A stretch of 9,908 nt of DNA. Source: Planctomycetota bacterium (GTDB taxonomy: Bacteria > Planctomycetota > Planctomycetia > Isosphaerales > Isosphaeraceae). Below the pieces are notes generated by a model. The model saw nothing but the letters and a program-made list of their open reading frames with translations, did not search any database and had not been told where the DNA came from. A program made the position numbers and the translations under genes. The stretch spans positions 1 to 9,908 of the forward strand of contig JAJYCH010000102.1 of assembly GCA_021778575.1 (NCBI GenBank). The letters run 5' to 3'. Below, in pieces: positions 1 to 6,248 of this stretch. Position 1 is the stretch's first letter, and every line of letters starts with the position of its first letter.

Positions 1-184
1 CGCCGCTTACATCCTCGAATTCGTCCTCCCCAAGTTCAACATGTACCGCCGGATTCTGGCCGAGGTTCTGGCGGAAGACGCGGTGAAAGGCCAGGGGTGG
101 AAGCTCGACCGGGCACTCGACGTGGCCCGGCACGTGTTGCTCGAAAACCCCCGGCGGATTTTTGGACGGGATGAAGCCGCGTGA
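1..184 (+). CDS. 3' end of a gene, possibly an amidohydrolase/uronate isomerase-like protein
   Basis: An open frame runs in from the left edge (first full codon at base 2) and ends at TGA 182-184, giving the last 60 residues of a protein. The tail contains KFNMYRRILAEVLAED near the start and ends with ENPRRIFGRDEAA. An alpha-helical C-terminus finishing in an 'NPxxIFG' motif is typical of metal-dependent amidohydrolases (TIM-barrel enzymes, including uronate isomerase-like members), where it follows the last barrel strand. That family call rests on this short tail only. Codons are strongly G/C-ending, like the well-supported genes of the window, so it is probably a real gene and not chance. 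It converges on the PEP-CTERM gene with a 32-base gap. Confidence 0.6.
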   Translation, partial: AAYILEFVLPKFNMYRRILAEVLAEDAVKGQGWKLDRALDVARHVLLENPRRIFGRDEAA

Positions 185-187
185 TCG

Positions 188-210
188 GTCGATTCGACCC
201 GGCTGGGTTG
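188..210. terminator. Possible bidirectional hairpin between convergent genes
   Basis: The short gap between the two convergent stop codons holds a palindrome, GGTCGA-T-TCGACC (188-200), overlapping a small hairpin CGACCC-GGCT-GGGTTG (195-210, one G-T pair). Position between convergent 3' ends suits a shared terminator. There is no T-run on either side, so it is not a classical intrinsic terminator, and it may be chance in GC-rich DNA. Confidence 0.22.
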
Positions 211-216
211 GTTCGG

Positions 217-813
217 TCAACGGGTCCGCCACCAGGTCCGACCGATTACCGCGACTCCGCCAAGACATCCCAGGCTGAGCAGGACGAGGCTCGACGGCTC
301 CGGAGTCGCGAAGCCCGGAGTGATGACGACCTGCGCTGAGGCGAGGTAAGCGTACGGACCGCCCGTGATCGCGGGTTCCAACTTGAGTGTCATCGTGCCT
401 ATCTCGTCGGTCGTCGAGGAGACGCCAAAGAATGCGGCAGCGGCTGAACTGAATTGTCCCCCGAACTCGGCCGTTCCACCGGTTGCGTTGATGTTGCTCT
501 CAATGATTGTTCCGCTAAAACCCTCTGCGAGCAGGATCTGACCGGACTGGCCGGACACAGAAAATATCAGATTACTCCCACCGAAATACTGGCCTGAGTG
601 GAGCGGGGTATCGTTCCCCAAAATCCCGCCACCACTGCTATTGATTGCTCCCCCCACATCGTTTGGACCAAAATAATCGGCATTCGACCCGTATTGAAAG
701 CTCGGGCCCAGCGGTGGAGCGAAGTTGGCGGTGTAGGTCGGCCCCGCAACCAGAGTCGTCGATCCGGACAGGAAGCCAAGGAAAGCCAGGAGCGCGCGTC
801 GAAGAGTCGTCAT
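217..813 (-). CDS. PEP-CTERM sorting-domain protein, exported
   Basis: A 198-residue protein with both ends of the exosortase sorting system. The N-terminus has a signal peptide (basic TTLRR, hydrophobic ALLAFLGFLSG, small residues around VAG, about residues 1-24). The C-terminus, about residues 170-198, is a PEP-CTERM tail: a PEP motif at 171-173, a hydrophobic segment (LVLLSLGCLGG) and a basic end (GRTWWRTR). The middle is rich in Gly, Ser, Ala and Asn and predicted mostly beta; no enzymatic motif is seen. In known PEP-CTERM systems the tail is recognised by a membrane exosortase (EpsH/XrtA-like) and the mature protein goes to the surface or extracellular matrix. No exosortase lies in this window. 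The start at 813 has only a weak upstream purine stretch. The specific role is unknown. Confidence 0.85.
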   Translation of the reverse strand: MTTLRRALLAFLGFLSGSTTLVAGPTYTANFAPPLGPSFQYGSNADYFGPNDVGGAINSSGGGILGNDTPLHSGQYFGGSNLIFSVSGQSGQILLAEGFSGTIIESNINATGGTAEFGGQFSSAAAAFFGVSSTTDEIGTMTLKLEPAITGGPYAYLASAQVVITPGFATPEPSSLVLLSLGCLGGVAVIGRTWWRTR

Positions 814-1428
814 GATCGTACATTCCGTTCGGTTCTGGTTTGATCCGTGCTTTTCCCCTTTTATTCGGTGAACAAGAATCCATCAAGTGGTGACTGAAAA
901 AGTCATCATTCGCATCAAAAAATAACAACATCGCCAGGAATCAGGATCGCCGGCGGGAACCTTGCCTGACGATCTCAAGTGGTTGCCATTGCCAAGGTTG
1001 CGGGCTGAACAGCGTTGATCGACTTGATTTCCCGGAAGTTCCGATCAAAGCCGATGTTCTTCGTAAAACGCAAGCTGACGCCGAGCCTCGCCGAGCCCCA
1101 CCGATTCCAAAATCGCCGTGAGACAATCGAGTGCCGGCGCAATCGAGTCTGATCAAGCAGAACTTCACTCGCTTATGATCTCCGCGGGAAGGACGATGAG
1201 TCCGGATTTCGTCCGAATCCATTCACCACCCGGGAATCGACCAGGAGCCCTCCCGATCGGATCGGACAGGCCTGGCAATGACGATCGGTGGGCCCCGCGA
1301 CGGCTCGGAACTACCCGACAAAACCAAGAGTTCAGTGTCGTCTCCTCGACTCGAAACTCGACCCGATGATCGGGGCGTCCCTTCATCTCATCGAAAATGA
1401 GACTGATCATTTCTTCCCATGAAGCGGT
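814..1428. other. 615-base stretch with no convincing intact gene
   Basis: The part next to the PEP-CTERM gene (814-940) is more A/T-rich, has a small hairpin (TGACT-gaaaa-AGTCA, 891-905) and is the place for that gene's promoter; no clear -35/-10 pair could be chosen. The rest (941-1428) has only short open frames on both strands. Two deserve a note. A minus-strand frame 1410-1165 (81 residues, starts MISLIFDEMKGRPDHR, ends SGLIVLPAEIISE) could be a small hypothetical protein. Just beyond it on the same strand, protein-like segments sit in different frames: DSIAPALDCLTAILESVGLG ending at a stop 1045-1047, and NIGFDRNFREIKSINAVQP ending at a stop 975-977. This pattern could be a frameshifted gene remnant or chance; no family is assigned. 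Confidence 0.5.
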
Positions 1429-2256
1429 ATGACCATGATGAAGACATTCTTCCGGGCGGGCATTGAACGCTTACCGGCACCCTGGCCAGTTAGAATTCAA
1501 AACTCTTTCCGTTATTTGCGTTATGGTCAGGTTCGCCGCCACCGCCAATCTCAGCAAATAATCCTTGGTCAATTGGGAGCCAGGGGTAAAGAAGTAGGGC
1601 AAGGACCTTTCCAGGGAATGAGTTACATTACCTCGGCCTTCTGCTCCGAGATCCTTCCCAAGATCGTCGGCACCTATGAGCAAGAGTTGAATCCGGCGAT
1701 CGAGGCGATTTGTGAGGCCGGCTGCGACCGGATCATCGATATCGGGGCCGCCGAGGGTTACTATGCCGTCGGGCTCGCGCTTCGGAATCCTGAAGCGCGG
1801 ATCATCGGCTTCGAGATGAATGCGTCGGCTCGCTATTATCTTCAGCGGCTTGCAAAGCTCAACGAAGTCTCGGAACGGATCGAGCTTCAGGGACTTTGCG
1901 ACCCCGACTCGCTCGCCCGGGCGATGGAAGGGGCCGAAAAGCCTGCTGTCGTCTGCGATTGCGAAGGAGCCGAGGACCTGCTCCTCCGCCCCGACCGGAT
2001 CGAACCGCTCCGACGGTCGTATCTCCTGGTCGAGACTCACGACGGCCTCGAAAACGACGGCGTCCGGCTCGAAGGGATCACCGATCGCCTCTCCGAGCGA
2101 TTCGCGCCAACCCACGAAGTCAAGCGGATTGCCAGCACCGATCGATCCGAGAGCGACCTCCCGACCGGAATTCACCTTGCCCCCGACCTCGCCGCCGAGG
2201 CGATGGACGAAGGACGCCCCTGGGCCCAGTGGCTGTTCCTGTCGCCAAGGAACTGA
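1429..2256 (+). CDS. Class I SAM-dependent methyltransferase, FkbM-like
   Basis: A 275-residue protein. Residues 100-120 form SAM motif I after a beta strand (DRIIDIGAAEGYYAVGLAL; D104 and the G-A-A-E-G loop 106-110). An acidic residue ends the next strand (GFEMNASA, E129) and is expected to bind the ribose hydroxyls. Residues 174-186 (VVCDCEGAEDLLL) match the 'iDvEGaE..vL' signature of FkbM-type methyltransferases. The N-terminal 60-90 region (GPFQGMSYI... PKIVGTYEQEL) resembles the leader of FkbM-like enzymes found near glycosyltransferases and surface polysaccharide genes. The substrate cannot be read from sequence; O-methylation of a sugar or polyketide-like acceptor is the family norm. 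No membrane segment is seen. ATG codons at 1429, 1435 and 1438 compete as the start and none has a strong Shine-Dalgarno sequence. It lies 9 bases before the next gene and is probably co-transcribed with it. Confidence 0.85.
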   Translation: MTMMKTFFRAGIERLPAPWPVRIQNSFRYLRYGQVRRHRQSQQIILGQLGARGKEVGQGPFQGMSYITSAFCSEILPKIVGTYEQELNPAIEAICEAGCDRIIDIGAAEGYYAVGLALRNPEARIIGFEMNASARYYLQRLAKLNEVSERIELQGLCDPDSLARAMEGAEKPAVVCDCEGAEDLLLRPDRIEPLRRSYLLVETHDGLENDGVRLEGITDRLSERFAPTHEVKRIASTDRSESDLPTGIHLAPDLAAEAMDEGRPWAQWLFLSPRN

Positions 2257-2265
2257 GACCGCCCT

Positions 2266-2625
2266 GTGAGTAATGATGGACCAGGTTCGAGGTCGAGTCG
2301 AGGTCTCTCCAGGAATTTGCTGATGGGCTGGGCCAGTTCCTCGATCGAGAAGCTGAAAGCGGGCGAGACCGTCTCGTTCCGCCCTCGGGGGAACTCGATG
2401 CGCGGCAAGGTCGAGTCGGGCCAGCTTTGCACGGTCGAGCCGGTCGACCCTTCGACACTCGAAGTCGGGGATATCGTGCTTTGCAAGGTCAATGGCCGCG
2501 AATACTTGCACCTGGTCAAGGCGATCCAGGGGCCTCGGTTTCAGATCGGCAACAATCGCGGACGGATCAACGGCTGGATCTCGGCCGGCGGGATCTTTGG
2601 AAGATGTGTGAAGATTGAAGATTGA
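2266..2625 (+). CDS. Small stand-alone S24/S26 peptidase-fold protein
   Basis: 119 residues from GTG 2266, or 100 from ATG 2323. The core resembles the LexA/signal-peptidase-like catalytic domain: FRPRGNSMRGKVESGQLCTV (residues 38-57) carries the 'GxSM' nucleophile motif with Ser44. Then comes a 'GDIVLCKV' strand (68-75), and YLHLVKAI with Lys85, 41 residues after the serine, close to the Ser-Lys spacing of LexA. Residues 92-97 (FQIGNN) and the GGIFGRCVKI end also fit the fold. There is no helix-turn-helix as in LexA/CI and no membrane anchor as in signal peptidase I, so it is the catalytic fold alone. ATG 2323 has AGGA eight bases upstream and removes a low-complexity Ser/Arg N-terminus; it may be the real start. 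It sits directly behind the methyltransferase gene. Whether it cleaves a protein, and which one, is unknown. Confidence 0.72.
   Translation: MSNDGPGSRSSRGLSRNLLMGWASSSIEKLKAGETVSFRPRGNSMRGKVESGQLCTVEPVDPSTLEVGDIVLCKVNGREYLHLVKAIQGPRFQIGNNRGRINGWISAGGIFGRCVKIED
2311..2314 (+). promoter_or_regulatory. Ribosome binding site favouring ATG 2323
   Basis: AGGA lies 8 bases before ATG 2323, inside the longer reading frame that begins at GTG 2266. The purine stretch before the GTG (AAGGAA, 2247-2252) is 13 bases away. This supports a 100-residue product that begins MGWASSSIEKLKAG, close to where the protease fold starts. Confidence 0.4.
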
Positions 2626-2779
2626 TCCGGGTTAACACCAGGTAATCTATGCACCCTGGCGATTTTGCAAAGTCTGGTAAATTCAATGCCAGGTCGAAAC
2701 CGGACGATAGGTAAAGATGGCAGTCCACGCAAAGGACGAACGGGATGGAATTCCCGACTTATCGCACGGAGGCTTGAGG
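2626..2779 (+). other. Possibly structured leader upstream of the DUF1573 gene
   Basis: This 154-base gap is less GC-rich than the genes and has a run of small hairpins: CTGG/CCAG (2674-2692), GGT-CGAA-ACC (2692-2701), GTCC-ACGCAAA-GGAC (2723-2737) and CGGGA-tggaat-TCCCG (2741-2756), the last ending 11 bases before the ribosome binding site. The first two overlap by one base. They could be a folded 5' untranslated region of the DUF1573 mRNA. The words CGAAACCGGACG and ACGCAAAGG recall fragments of the cyclic-di-GMP-I (GEMM) riboswitch consensus, but the order and pairing of that motif could not be reproduced, so no riboswitch is called. Confidence 0.25.
2768..2772 (+). promoter_or_regulatory. 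Ribosome binding site deciding the DUF1573 start
   Basis: GGAGG lies 7 bases before ATG 2780. The longest open frame starts upstream at 2717, but only the 2780 start puts a clean signal peptide at the N-terminus, so the two lines of evidence agree. Confidence 0.75.
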
Positions 2780-3775
2780 ATGCGTCGGCTCTCGATCTTG
2801 GTGATGACGGTTGTGCTGTCGGCGGTCGGCTCGGCCCGGGCCGATAACTGGCAAAACACGCTGTTCAGCGAGCGTTCGTTCGATTTCGGTCCAGTCCCTC
2901 GGGGCGGAGTCGTCCGGCATCCGTTCGTCTTGACGAACCGTTTGAGCGTACCGATCTCGATCCTCAACCTCCGGGTTTCGTGCGGCTGCACCAGCGGCAC
3001 GGCGAGCGCCTCGGTCGTCCAGCCAGGGCAGACGGCGATCGTGGAAGCTCAGATGGATACGCGGAACTTCGTGGGCCGGAAGTCGACGACCCTGTTCGTC
3101 TCGGTGATGGCCGGAAATCAGGAGTCGGAGATCGGCCTCGGCGTTTCGTCGATGATCTTGAGCGACGTGGTGCTCAACCCCGGCGTGGTCGAATTCGGGC
3201 TCGTCAACCGCGGGCAAACGCCTTCCCAGATCGTGGCGATCGACCGGATCGGCAAGCCGGAGTGGAAGGTGGTCAAGCTGACCTCTGCCTGCAAGGCGAT
3301 CACCGCCTCGCTCCAGGAAACCCAGCGGGTCAACGGCAGCGTGAGCTACCAGTTGACCGTCGCACTCAAGCCCGACGCCCCGGCCGGACCGATCCGCGAC
3401 GAGATTCGCCTGGTCACCAATGACCCCGAAACGCCGAGCATTCCCGTGCCCATTGGCGCATTGATTCGGGGCGAGTTGTCCGCCACGCCGGCCAGCCTGG
3501 CGCTCGGAAACGTGGCCTCGGGCTCGAACGTCCAGGGCAAGTTCGGCGTCCGGGCGTCGAAACCGTTCGCGATCGCCCGGGTCGAAGGAACCGGCGAAGG
3601 GTTTTACCTCCAGGAAACCGACGCAGCAAAGAAAGTTCTCCACATCCTGACGCTGACCTACAACCCCGCTGAAGGGACGATGAAGGGAGACCTGTCGCGA
3701 ACCTTCAAGATCACCTCCGACCTCCCCGGCGAGCCGCCGATCGAAGTGACCGCGACTTTGCACGTCGATCCGTGA
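2780..3775 (+). CDS. Exported DUF1573 (Ig-like/ASH-type) protein
   Basis: 331 residues from ATG 2780, which has GGAGG at ideal spacing; the 21 extra codons upstream (from 2717) look untranslated. Residues 1-21 are a signal peptide (MRRLSILVMTVVLSAVGSARA, cleavage likely before DNW). The mature part holds three beta-sandwich-like units, each opened by a similar motif: FDFGPVPRG (34-42), VEFGLVNRG (137-145) and LALGNVASG (240-248). The first unit is the DUF1573 domain, with SCGCT at 67-71 and the following 'VQPGQTAIV' strand. DUF1573 proteins resemble the ASH/HYDIN Ig-like fold and are abundant in Planctomycetes and Bacteroidetes; their molecular role is not established. The Cys pair in SCGCT and Cys171 could be redox-active or structural. 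The protein is predicted to act outside the cytoplasmic membrane. It appears monocistronic, with a leader before it and a hairpin after it. Confidence 0.85.
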   Translation: MRRLSILVMTVVLSAVGSARADNWQNTLFSERSFDFGPVPRGGVVRHPFVLTNRLSVPISILNLRVSCGCTSGTASASVVQPGQTAIVEAQMDTRNFVGRKSTTLFVSVMAGNQESEIGLGVSSMILSDVVLNPGVVEFGLVNRGQTPSQIVAIDRIGKPEWKVVKLTSACKAITASLQETQRVNGSVSYQLTVALKPDAPAGPIRDEIRLVTNDPETPSIPVPIGALIRGELSATPASLALGNVASGSNVQGKFGVRASKPFAIARVEGTGEGFYLQETDAAKKVLHILTLTYNPAEGTMKGDLSRTFKITSDLPGEPPIEVTATLHVDP

Positions 3776-3825
3776 TCGAAAGTGTCATTCGGCCCCTGAA
3801 TTGAATAGTAAGATCGTGGGCTCGA

Positions 3826-3865
3826 AGCGTTCCGAGAACAAGCGGCTATCGTTTCTCGGAACGCT
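3826..3865 (+). terminator. 13-bp perfect inverted repeat, likely terminator of the DUF1573 gene
   Basis: AGCGTTCCGAGAA (3826-3838) is repeated exactly in inverse orientation as TTCTCGGAACGCT (3853-3865) around a 14-base loop, 50 bases after the DUF1573 stop. The stem is perfect and strong. No T-run follows the stem, so it could stop transcription with Rho or protect the mRNA 3' end, and a protein-binding palindrome upstream of the next gene (start 3941) is the alternative. Confidence 0.55.
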
Positions 3866-3940
3866 CTCTGGAAAACTCAGTCGTCTTCGGTTACAACACC
3901 GAAATCTGGACACAAGAACAGTAGCCAGTGAGGGATCGTC

Positions 3941-4273
3941 ATGAAAAACTCCATTCCAGCTCTGGCCGCCCTGCCCTGCCGGATCAGTCGAAGTGGATTT
4001 CCCGATGAACGGGCTTTTACCGTTTCCCAGATCGGAGAGGCCGATCACGTCGGATCGGGGGATGTCCATTACTTCTGGACGGCGGAATCCAATCCTTTGA
4101 CTGCTACCGAGCCCGAGAATGAGCAAGAAATCGAAGGTTTCGTGGCTGCTCAAGTCTTGAAAATCGAAGACTCTCGGGCACTCGTGGAAGTTCCGGACGC
4201 CAAGGTCATCTGGGTTGATGCGGCAAAGATCGTGCGACGCCCCACGGAGGTTCGATTCGATGTACCTGTCTGA
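3941..4273 (+). CDS. Unknown 110-residue protein, partner of the dCTP deaminase-like gene
   Basis: No family recognised. The start is well supported: ATG 3941 follows GAGGGA at a 5-base spacing. The N-terminal half (PCRISRSGFPDERAFTV... VHYFWTAESNPL) and the C-terminal half (EGFVAAQVLKIEDSRALVEV, then PDAKVIWVDAAKIVRRP) look like short beta strands. The second half could be a small SH3-like barrel: strand, turn 'EDSR', strand, turn 'PDAK', strand. There is no signal peptide and no membrane segment. The middle (ATEPENEQEIE) is acidic and probably a linker. Its end overlaps the next gene by 14 bases, so the two are almost certainly translated from one mRNA and may work together. Codons are visibly less G/C-ending than in flanking genes, as in its partner. 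Confidence 0.7.
   Translation: MKNSIPALAALPCRISRSGFPDERAFTVSQIGEADHVGSGDVHYFWTAESNPLTATEPENEQEIEGFVAAQVLKIEDSRALVEVPDAKVIWVDAAKIVRRPTEVRFDVPV
4246..4250 (+). promoter_or_regulatory. Ribosome binding site deciding the deaminase-like start
   Basis: GGAGG lies 9 bases before ATG 4260, inside the end of the preceding gene. The open frame extends back to 4215, but the extra residues (MMRQRSCDAPRRFDS) have no counterpart in the Dcd family, whose members begin with 'MxLSDxDI' as here (MYLSDRDLKHAI). Confidence 0.75.
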
Positions 4274-4880
4274 CCGCGACTTGAAGCACGCGATCGAGAA
4301 CGGGCGTTTAATCGTCGAACCCAAACCAACCAAAATCGACTCGACATCGATCGACCTCCATCTGGACAGTATCGAGAAAGCGATGGTCTGGGATATCCAG
4401 CAATTTGCTCAGGACAACACGGTTGCTGGTCGTCCCCCGAAACGCCTCAGGACGAGTGAGATCAAGTATGAACCTTTTTCGAGAAAGTACCTCGTGAAGG
4501 TTCCGACGGCAACGACGGAGAAAGTTTATCGCGATGGTAACCAGGTCATTATTGCTCAGGGCGGTTTACTGCTCTGGCAAACCCAGGAGCGAGTCGGCAC
4601 GCCTGAGCAAAACGCAGGTCTGATTTGCTTTATTGATGGCAAGAGCACCAGAGCGAGAACGGGTCTGGTGATCCATTTGACAGCACCGACGATCCATTCG
4701 AGTTGGACCGGAAACGTGACCATGGAAATTGCCAATCTTGGTCCGTTTGACCTGGTCCTTCAAGAATTTGATGTCGTTGCTCAACTGACTGTCTCCACAA
4801 TCACAAGCCCTCCCGAGAAAACGATGAAGGACTCCGTTACCTTCGGCCAAAGCGGGGTCGGCGCGAGCAAGGAGATCTGA
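4260..4880 (+). CDS. Divergent dCTP deaminase/dUTPase-fold protein
   Basis: 206 residues from ATG 4260. Dcd enzymes deaminate dCTP to dUTP for thymidylate synthesis and share the trimeric dUTPase fold. Matching features in order: MYLSDRDLKHAIENGRL at the N-terminus; STSIDLHL (28-35) for 'SSVDLRLG'; GKSTRARTG (127-135) for the phosphate-binding 'RSSLARLG', with Ser129 and Arg133 kept; HLTA (139-142); TMEIAN (154-159) with the catalytic Glu156; AQLTV (174-178) for 'gQl.f'; and an FGQSGVGASKEI tail like the active-site-closing 'YQGQxGPTxSR'. Departures: the conserved IDPGW loop is IHSSW (145-149), the first Arg of RSS is Lys, and 'PGM' before the last strand is EFD. It is longer than the usual 173-193 residues because of an insert around 40-80. 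It may have altered substrate choice or only bind nucleotides. A housekeeping dcd gene could lie elsewhere in the genome; the reduced codon bias suggests acquisition. Confidence 0.75.
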   Translation: MYLSDRDLKHAIENGRLIVEPKPTKIDSTSIDLHLDSIEKAMVWDIQQFAQDNTVAGRPPKRLRTSEIKYEPFSRKYLVKVPTATTEKVYRDGNQVIIAQGGLLLWQTQERVGTPEQNAGLICFIDGKSTRARTGLVIHLTAPTIHSSWTGNVTMEIANLGPFDLVLQEFDVVAQLTVSTITSPPEKTMKDSVTFGQSGVGASKEI

Positions 4881-4901
4881 ATCGAGCAGTCTCCCTATTC
4901 T

Positions 4902-4927
4902 TAATTCAACTCTCCGAGTTAGAATTA
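4902..4927. terminator. Short AT-rich hairpin between the deaminase-like and LOR/SDH genes
   Basis: TAATTCAACTC (4902-4912) pairs with GAGTTAGAATTA (4916-4927) around a TCC loop with one bulged base. It lies 21 bases after the deaminase-like stop and 40 before the next start, at a clear change of base composition. It could be the terminator of the upstream pair or an operator for the arginine genes; no T-run follows. Confidence 0.4.
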
Positions 4928-4961
4928 CCGTCAGGAGACCCTTCGAAGGCGCACAAGTCCC

Positions 4962-4967
4962 GGAAGG
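4962..4967 (+). promoter_or_regulatory. Ribosome binding site favouring ATG 4977
   Basis: GGAAGG directly abuts the first ATG (4968), too close to serve it, but is 9 bases before the in-frame ATG 4977. The likely N-terminus is therefore MPLDDRREAH, three residues shorter. Confidence 0.45.
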
Positions 4968-6248
4968 ATGCCCGTCATGCCCCTCGACGACCGGCGGGAA
5001 GCTCACTCGACGGGTCCTGACCCGGGTGTGATCGAGGAAGTGGAAGTCCGGGGGCATATCGTCGACTCGTTGCTCCTGCCCAAGGTCCTCGACCGGATCT
5101 TGCAGATGGGCGGAACCTTCGAGATCCTCGAATGCACGATCGGCGCGAGACGCGTCGATCCCAGCCACGCCCGGATCGCGATCCGTGCCGATGACGCGGC
5201 CAGCCTCGACCAGATCCTTGGCGATCTGGTCGAACATGGCGCGACTCCGGTCAACCCCGAGGACGCGAAGGTCGAGCCCGCCGACATCGCCGGGGCCTTC
5301 CCCGACGGCTTCTACAGCACGACCAACCAGCGGACCCAGGTGCGGATCAACGGGCGGTGGATCGACGTGGCCGATCAGGAGATGGACTGTGGAATCGTGG
5401 TCGATCCGGCGACGAATTCCCCGCGGTGCGTGCCGATGATCGACGTCACGGTCGGGATGCCGATCGTCGTCGGTCACGCCGGAATTCGCGTCGTGCCGAC
5501 CGAGCGATCGCGCGAGGCGTCGTTCTTCAGCTTCATGAATTCGGGCGTTTCGAGCGAGAAGCCGAAGGCGGCCAAGCTGATCGGGGTGGCCGAATCGATG
5601 CGGGCCACGCGAGCCGCCGGCAAGAAGATCCTGCTCGTCGGCGGGCCGGCGATCGTCCATACCGGGTCGGCCCCTCACGTCGCCCAGCTCATCCGCGAAG
5701 GGTGGGTCCAGACCCTCTTCGCCGGCAACGCGCTGGCGACTCACGACATCGAGCAGGCGATCTACGGCACCAGCCTCGGCGTCTCGCTTGAGGAAGGCGA
5801 GGCGATCGAGCATGGTCACGAGCACCACCTCCGAACCATCAACACGATCCGACGCAAAGGCGGAATCAAGGCCGCCGTCGACGCGGGCCTGATCCGATCC
5901 GGGATCATGTACGAGTGCATCAAGAATGGGGTCGACGTCGTTCTCGCCGGTTCGGTCCGAGACGACGGCCCGTTGCCCGAGGTGATCTCCGACGCGATCC
6001 AGGCACAGGCCTTGATGCGGAAGTCGGTGAAGGATGTTGGTTTTGCGCTCATGATTGCAACCGCCCTCCATTCGATCGCGACCGGGAATCTGCTCCCGGC
6101 GTGGGTGAAAGTCGTCTGCGTCGACATCAACCCGGCGACCGTGACCAAGCTCAGCGACCGGGGGACGTTCCAGACCGTCGGCCTCGTGACCGACGTCGAG
6201 CCGTTCCTCCGGAGCCTGGCGGGGTTGCTTTGCAATCCCTCTTTGTAG
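4968..6248 (+). CDS. LOR/SDH-domain protein (TIGR00300 type), probable ornithine cyclodeaminase
   Basis: 426 residues (423 if started at ATG 4977). It matches the LOR/SDH conserved-domain family: an N-terminal domain (EEVEVRGHIVDSLLLPKVLD through about residue 95, with FEILECTIGARRVDPSHARI), then GFYSTTNQRTQVRINGRW, then a Rossmann-like nucleotide-binding part with LLVGGPAIVHTG (222-233), FAGNALATHDIEQAIYGTSLG (251-271), GSVRDDGPLPEV (328-339) and VDINPATVTKL (385-395). The same domain forms the C-terminal half of cyanobacterial AgrE/ArgZ and occurs as a stand-alone archaeal enzyme; in both it converts ornithine to proline and ammonia with bound NAD. The older family name refers to lysine-oxoglutarate reductase/saccharopine dehydrogenase. 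The next gene encodes the matching arginine dihydrolase half, which strongly favours the ornithine role. Cytosolic. Its stop codon lies inside a palindromic element. Confidence 0.85.
   Translation: MPVMPLDDRREAHSTGPDPGVIEEVEVRGHIVDSLLLPKVLDRILQMGGTFEILECTIGARRVDPSHARIAIRADDAASLDQILGDLVEHGATPVNPEDAKVEPADIAGAFPDGFYSTTNQRTQVRINGRWIDVADQEMDCGIVVDPATNSPRCVPMIDVTVGMPIVVGHAGIRVVPTERSREASFFSFMNSGVSSEKPKAAKLIGVAESMRATRAAGKKILLVGGPAIVHTGSAPHVAQLIREGWVQTLFAGNALATHDIEQAIYGTSLGVSLEEGEAIEHGHEHHLRTINTIRRKGGIKAAVDAGLIRSGIMYECIKNGVDVVLAGSVRDDGPLPEVISDAIQAQALMRKSVKDVGFALMIATALHSIATGNLLPAWVKVVCVDINPATVTKLSDRGTFQTVGLVTDVEPFLRSLAGLLCNPSL

Noticed and set aside
1471..2511. 346-residue minus-strand open frame, and a similar one at 2759-3763
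   Set aside because: Both are antisense to genes with clear motifs (the methyltransferase plus S24-like pair, and DUF1573) and show no domain of their own.
2670..2760. Cyclic-di-GMP-I (GEMM) riboswitch
   Set aside because: Only isolated words (CGAAACC, ACGCAAAGG) match; the order of the two purine-rich receptor parts and the tetraloop-receptor stem could not be built.
4260..4880. Known antiphage dCTP deaminase defence gene
   Set aside because: The defence enzymes described so far use the zinc-dependent cytidine deaminase fold; this protein has the dUTPase-like Dcd fold and no zinc-ligand motif.
4566..6071. 501-residue minus-strand open frame
   Set aside because: It runs antisense across two recognised genes (the deaminase-like and LOR/SDH genes) and ignores their boundaries. 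Its composition is typical of antisense frames in GC-rich DNA.
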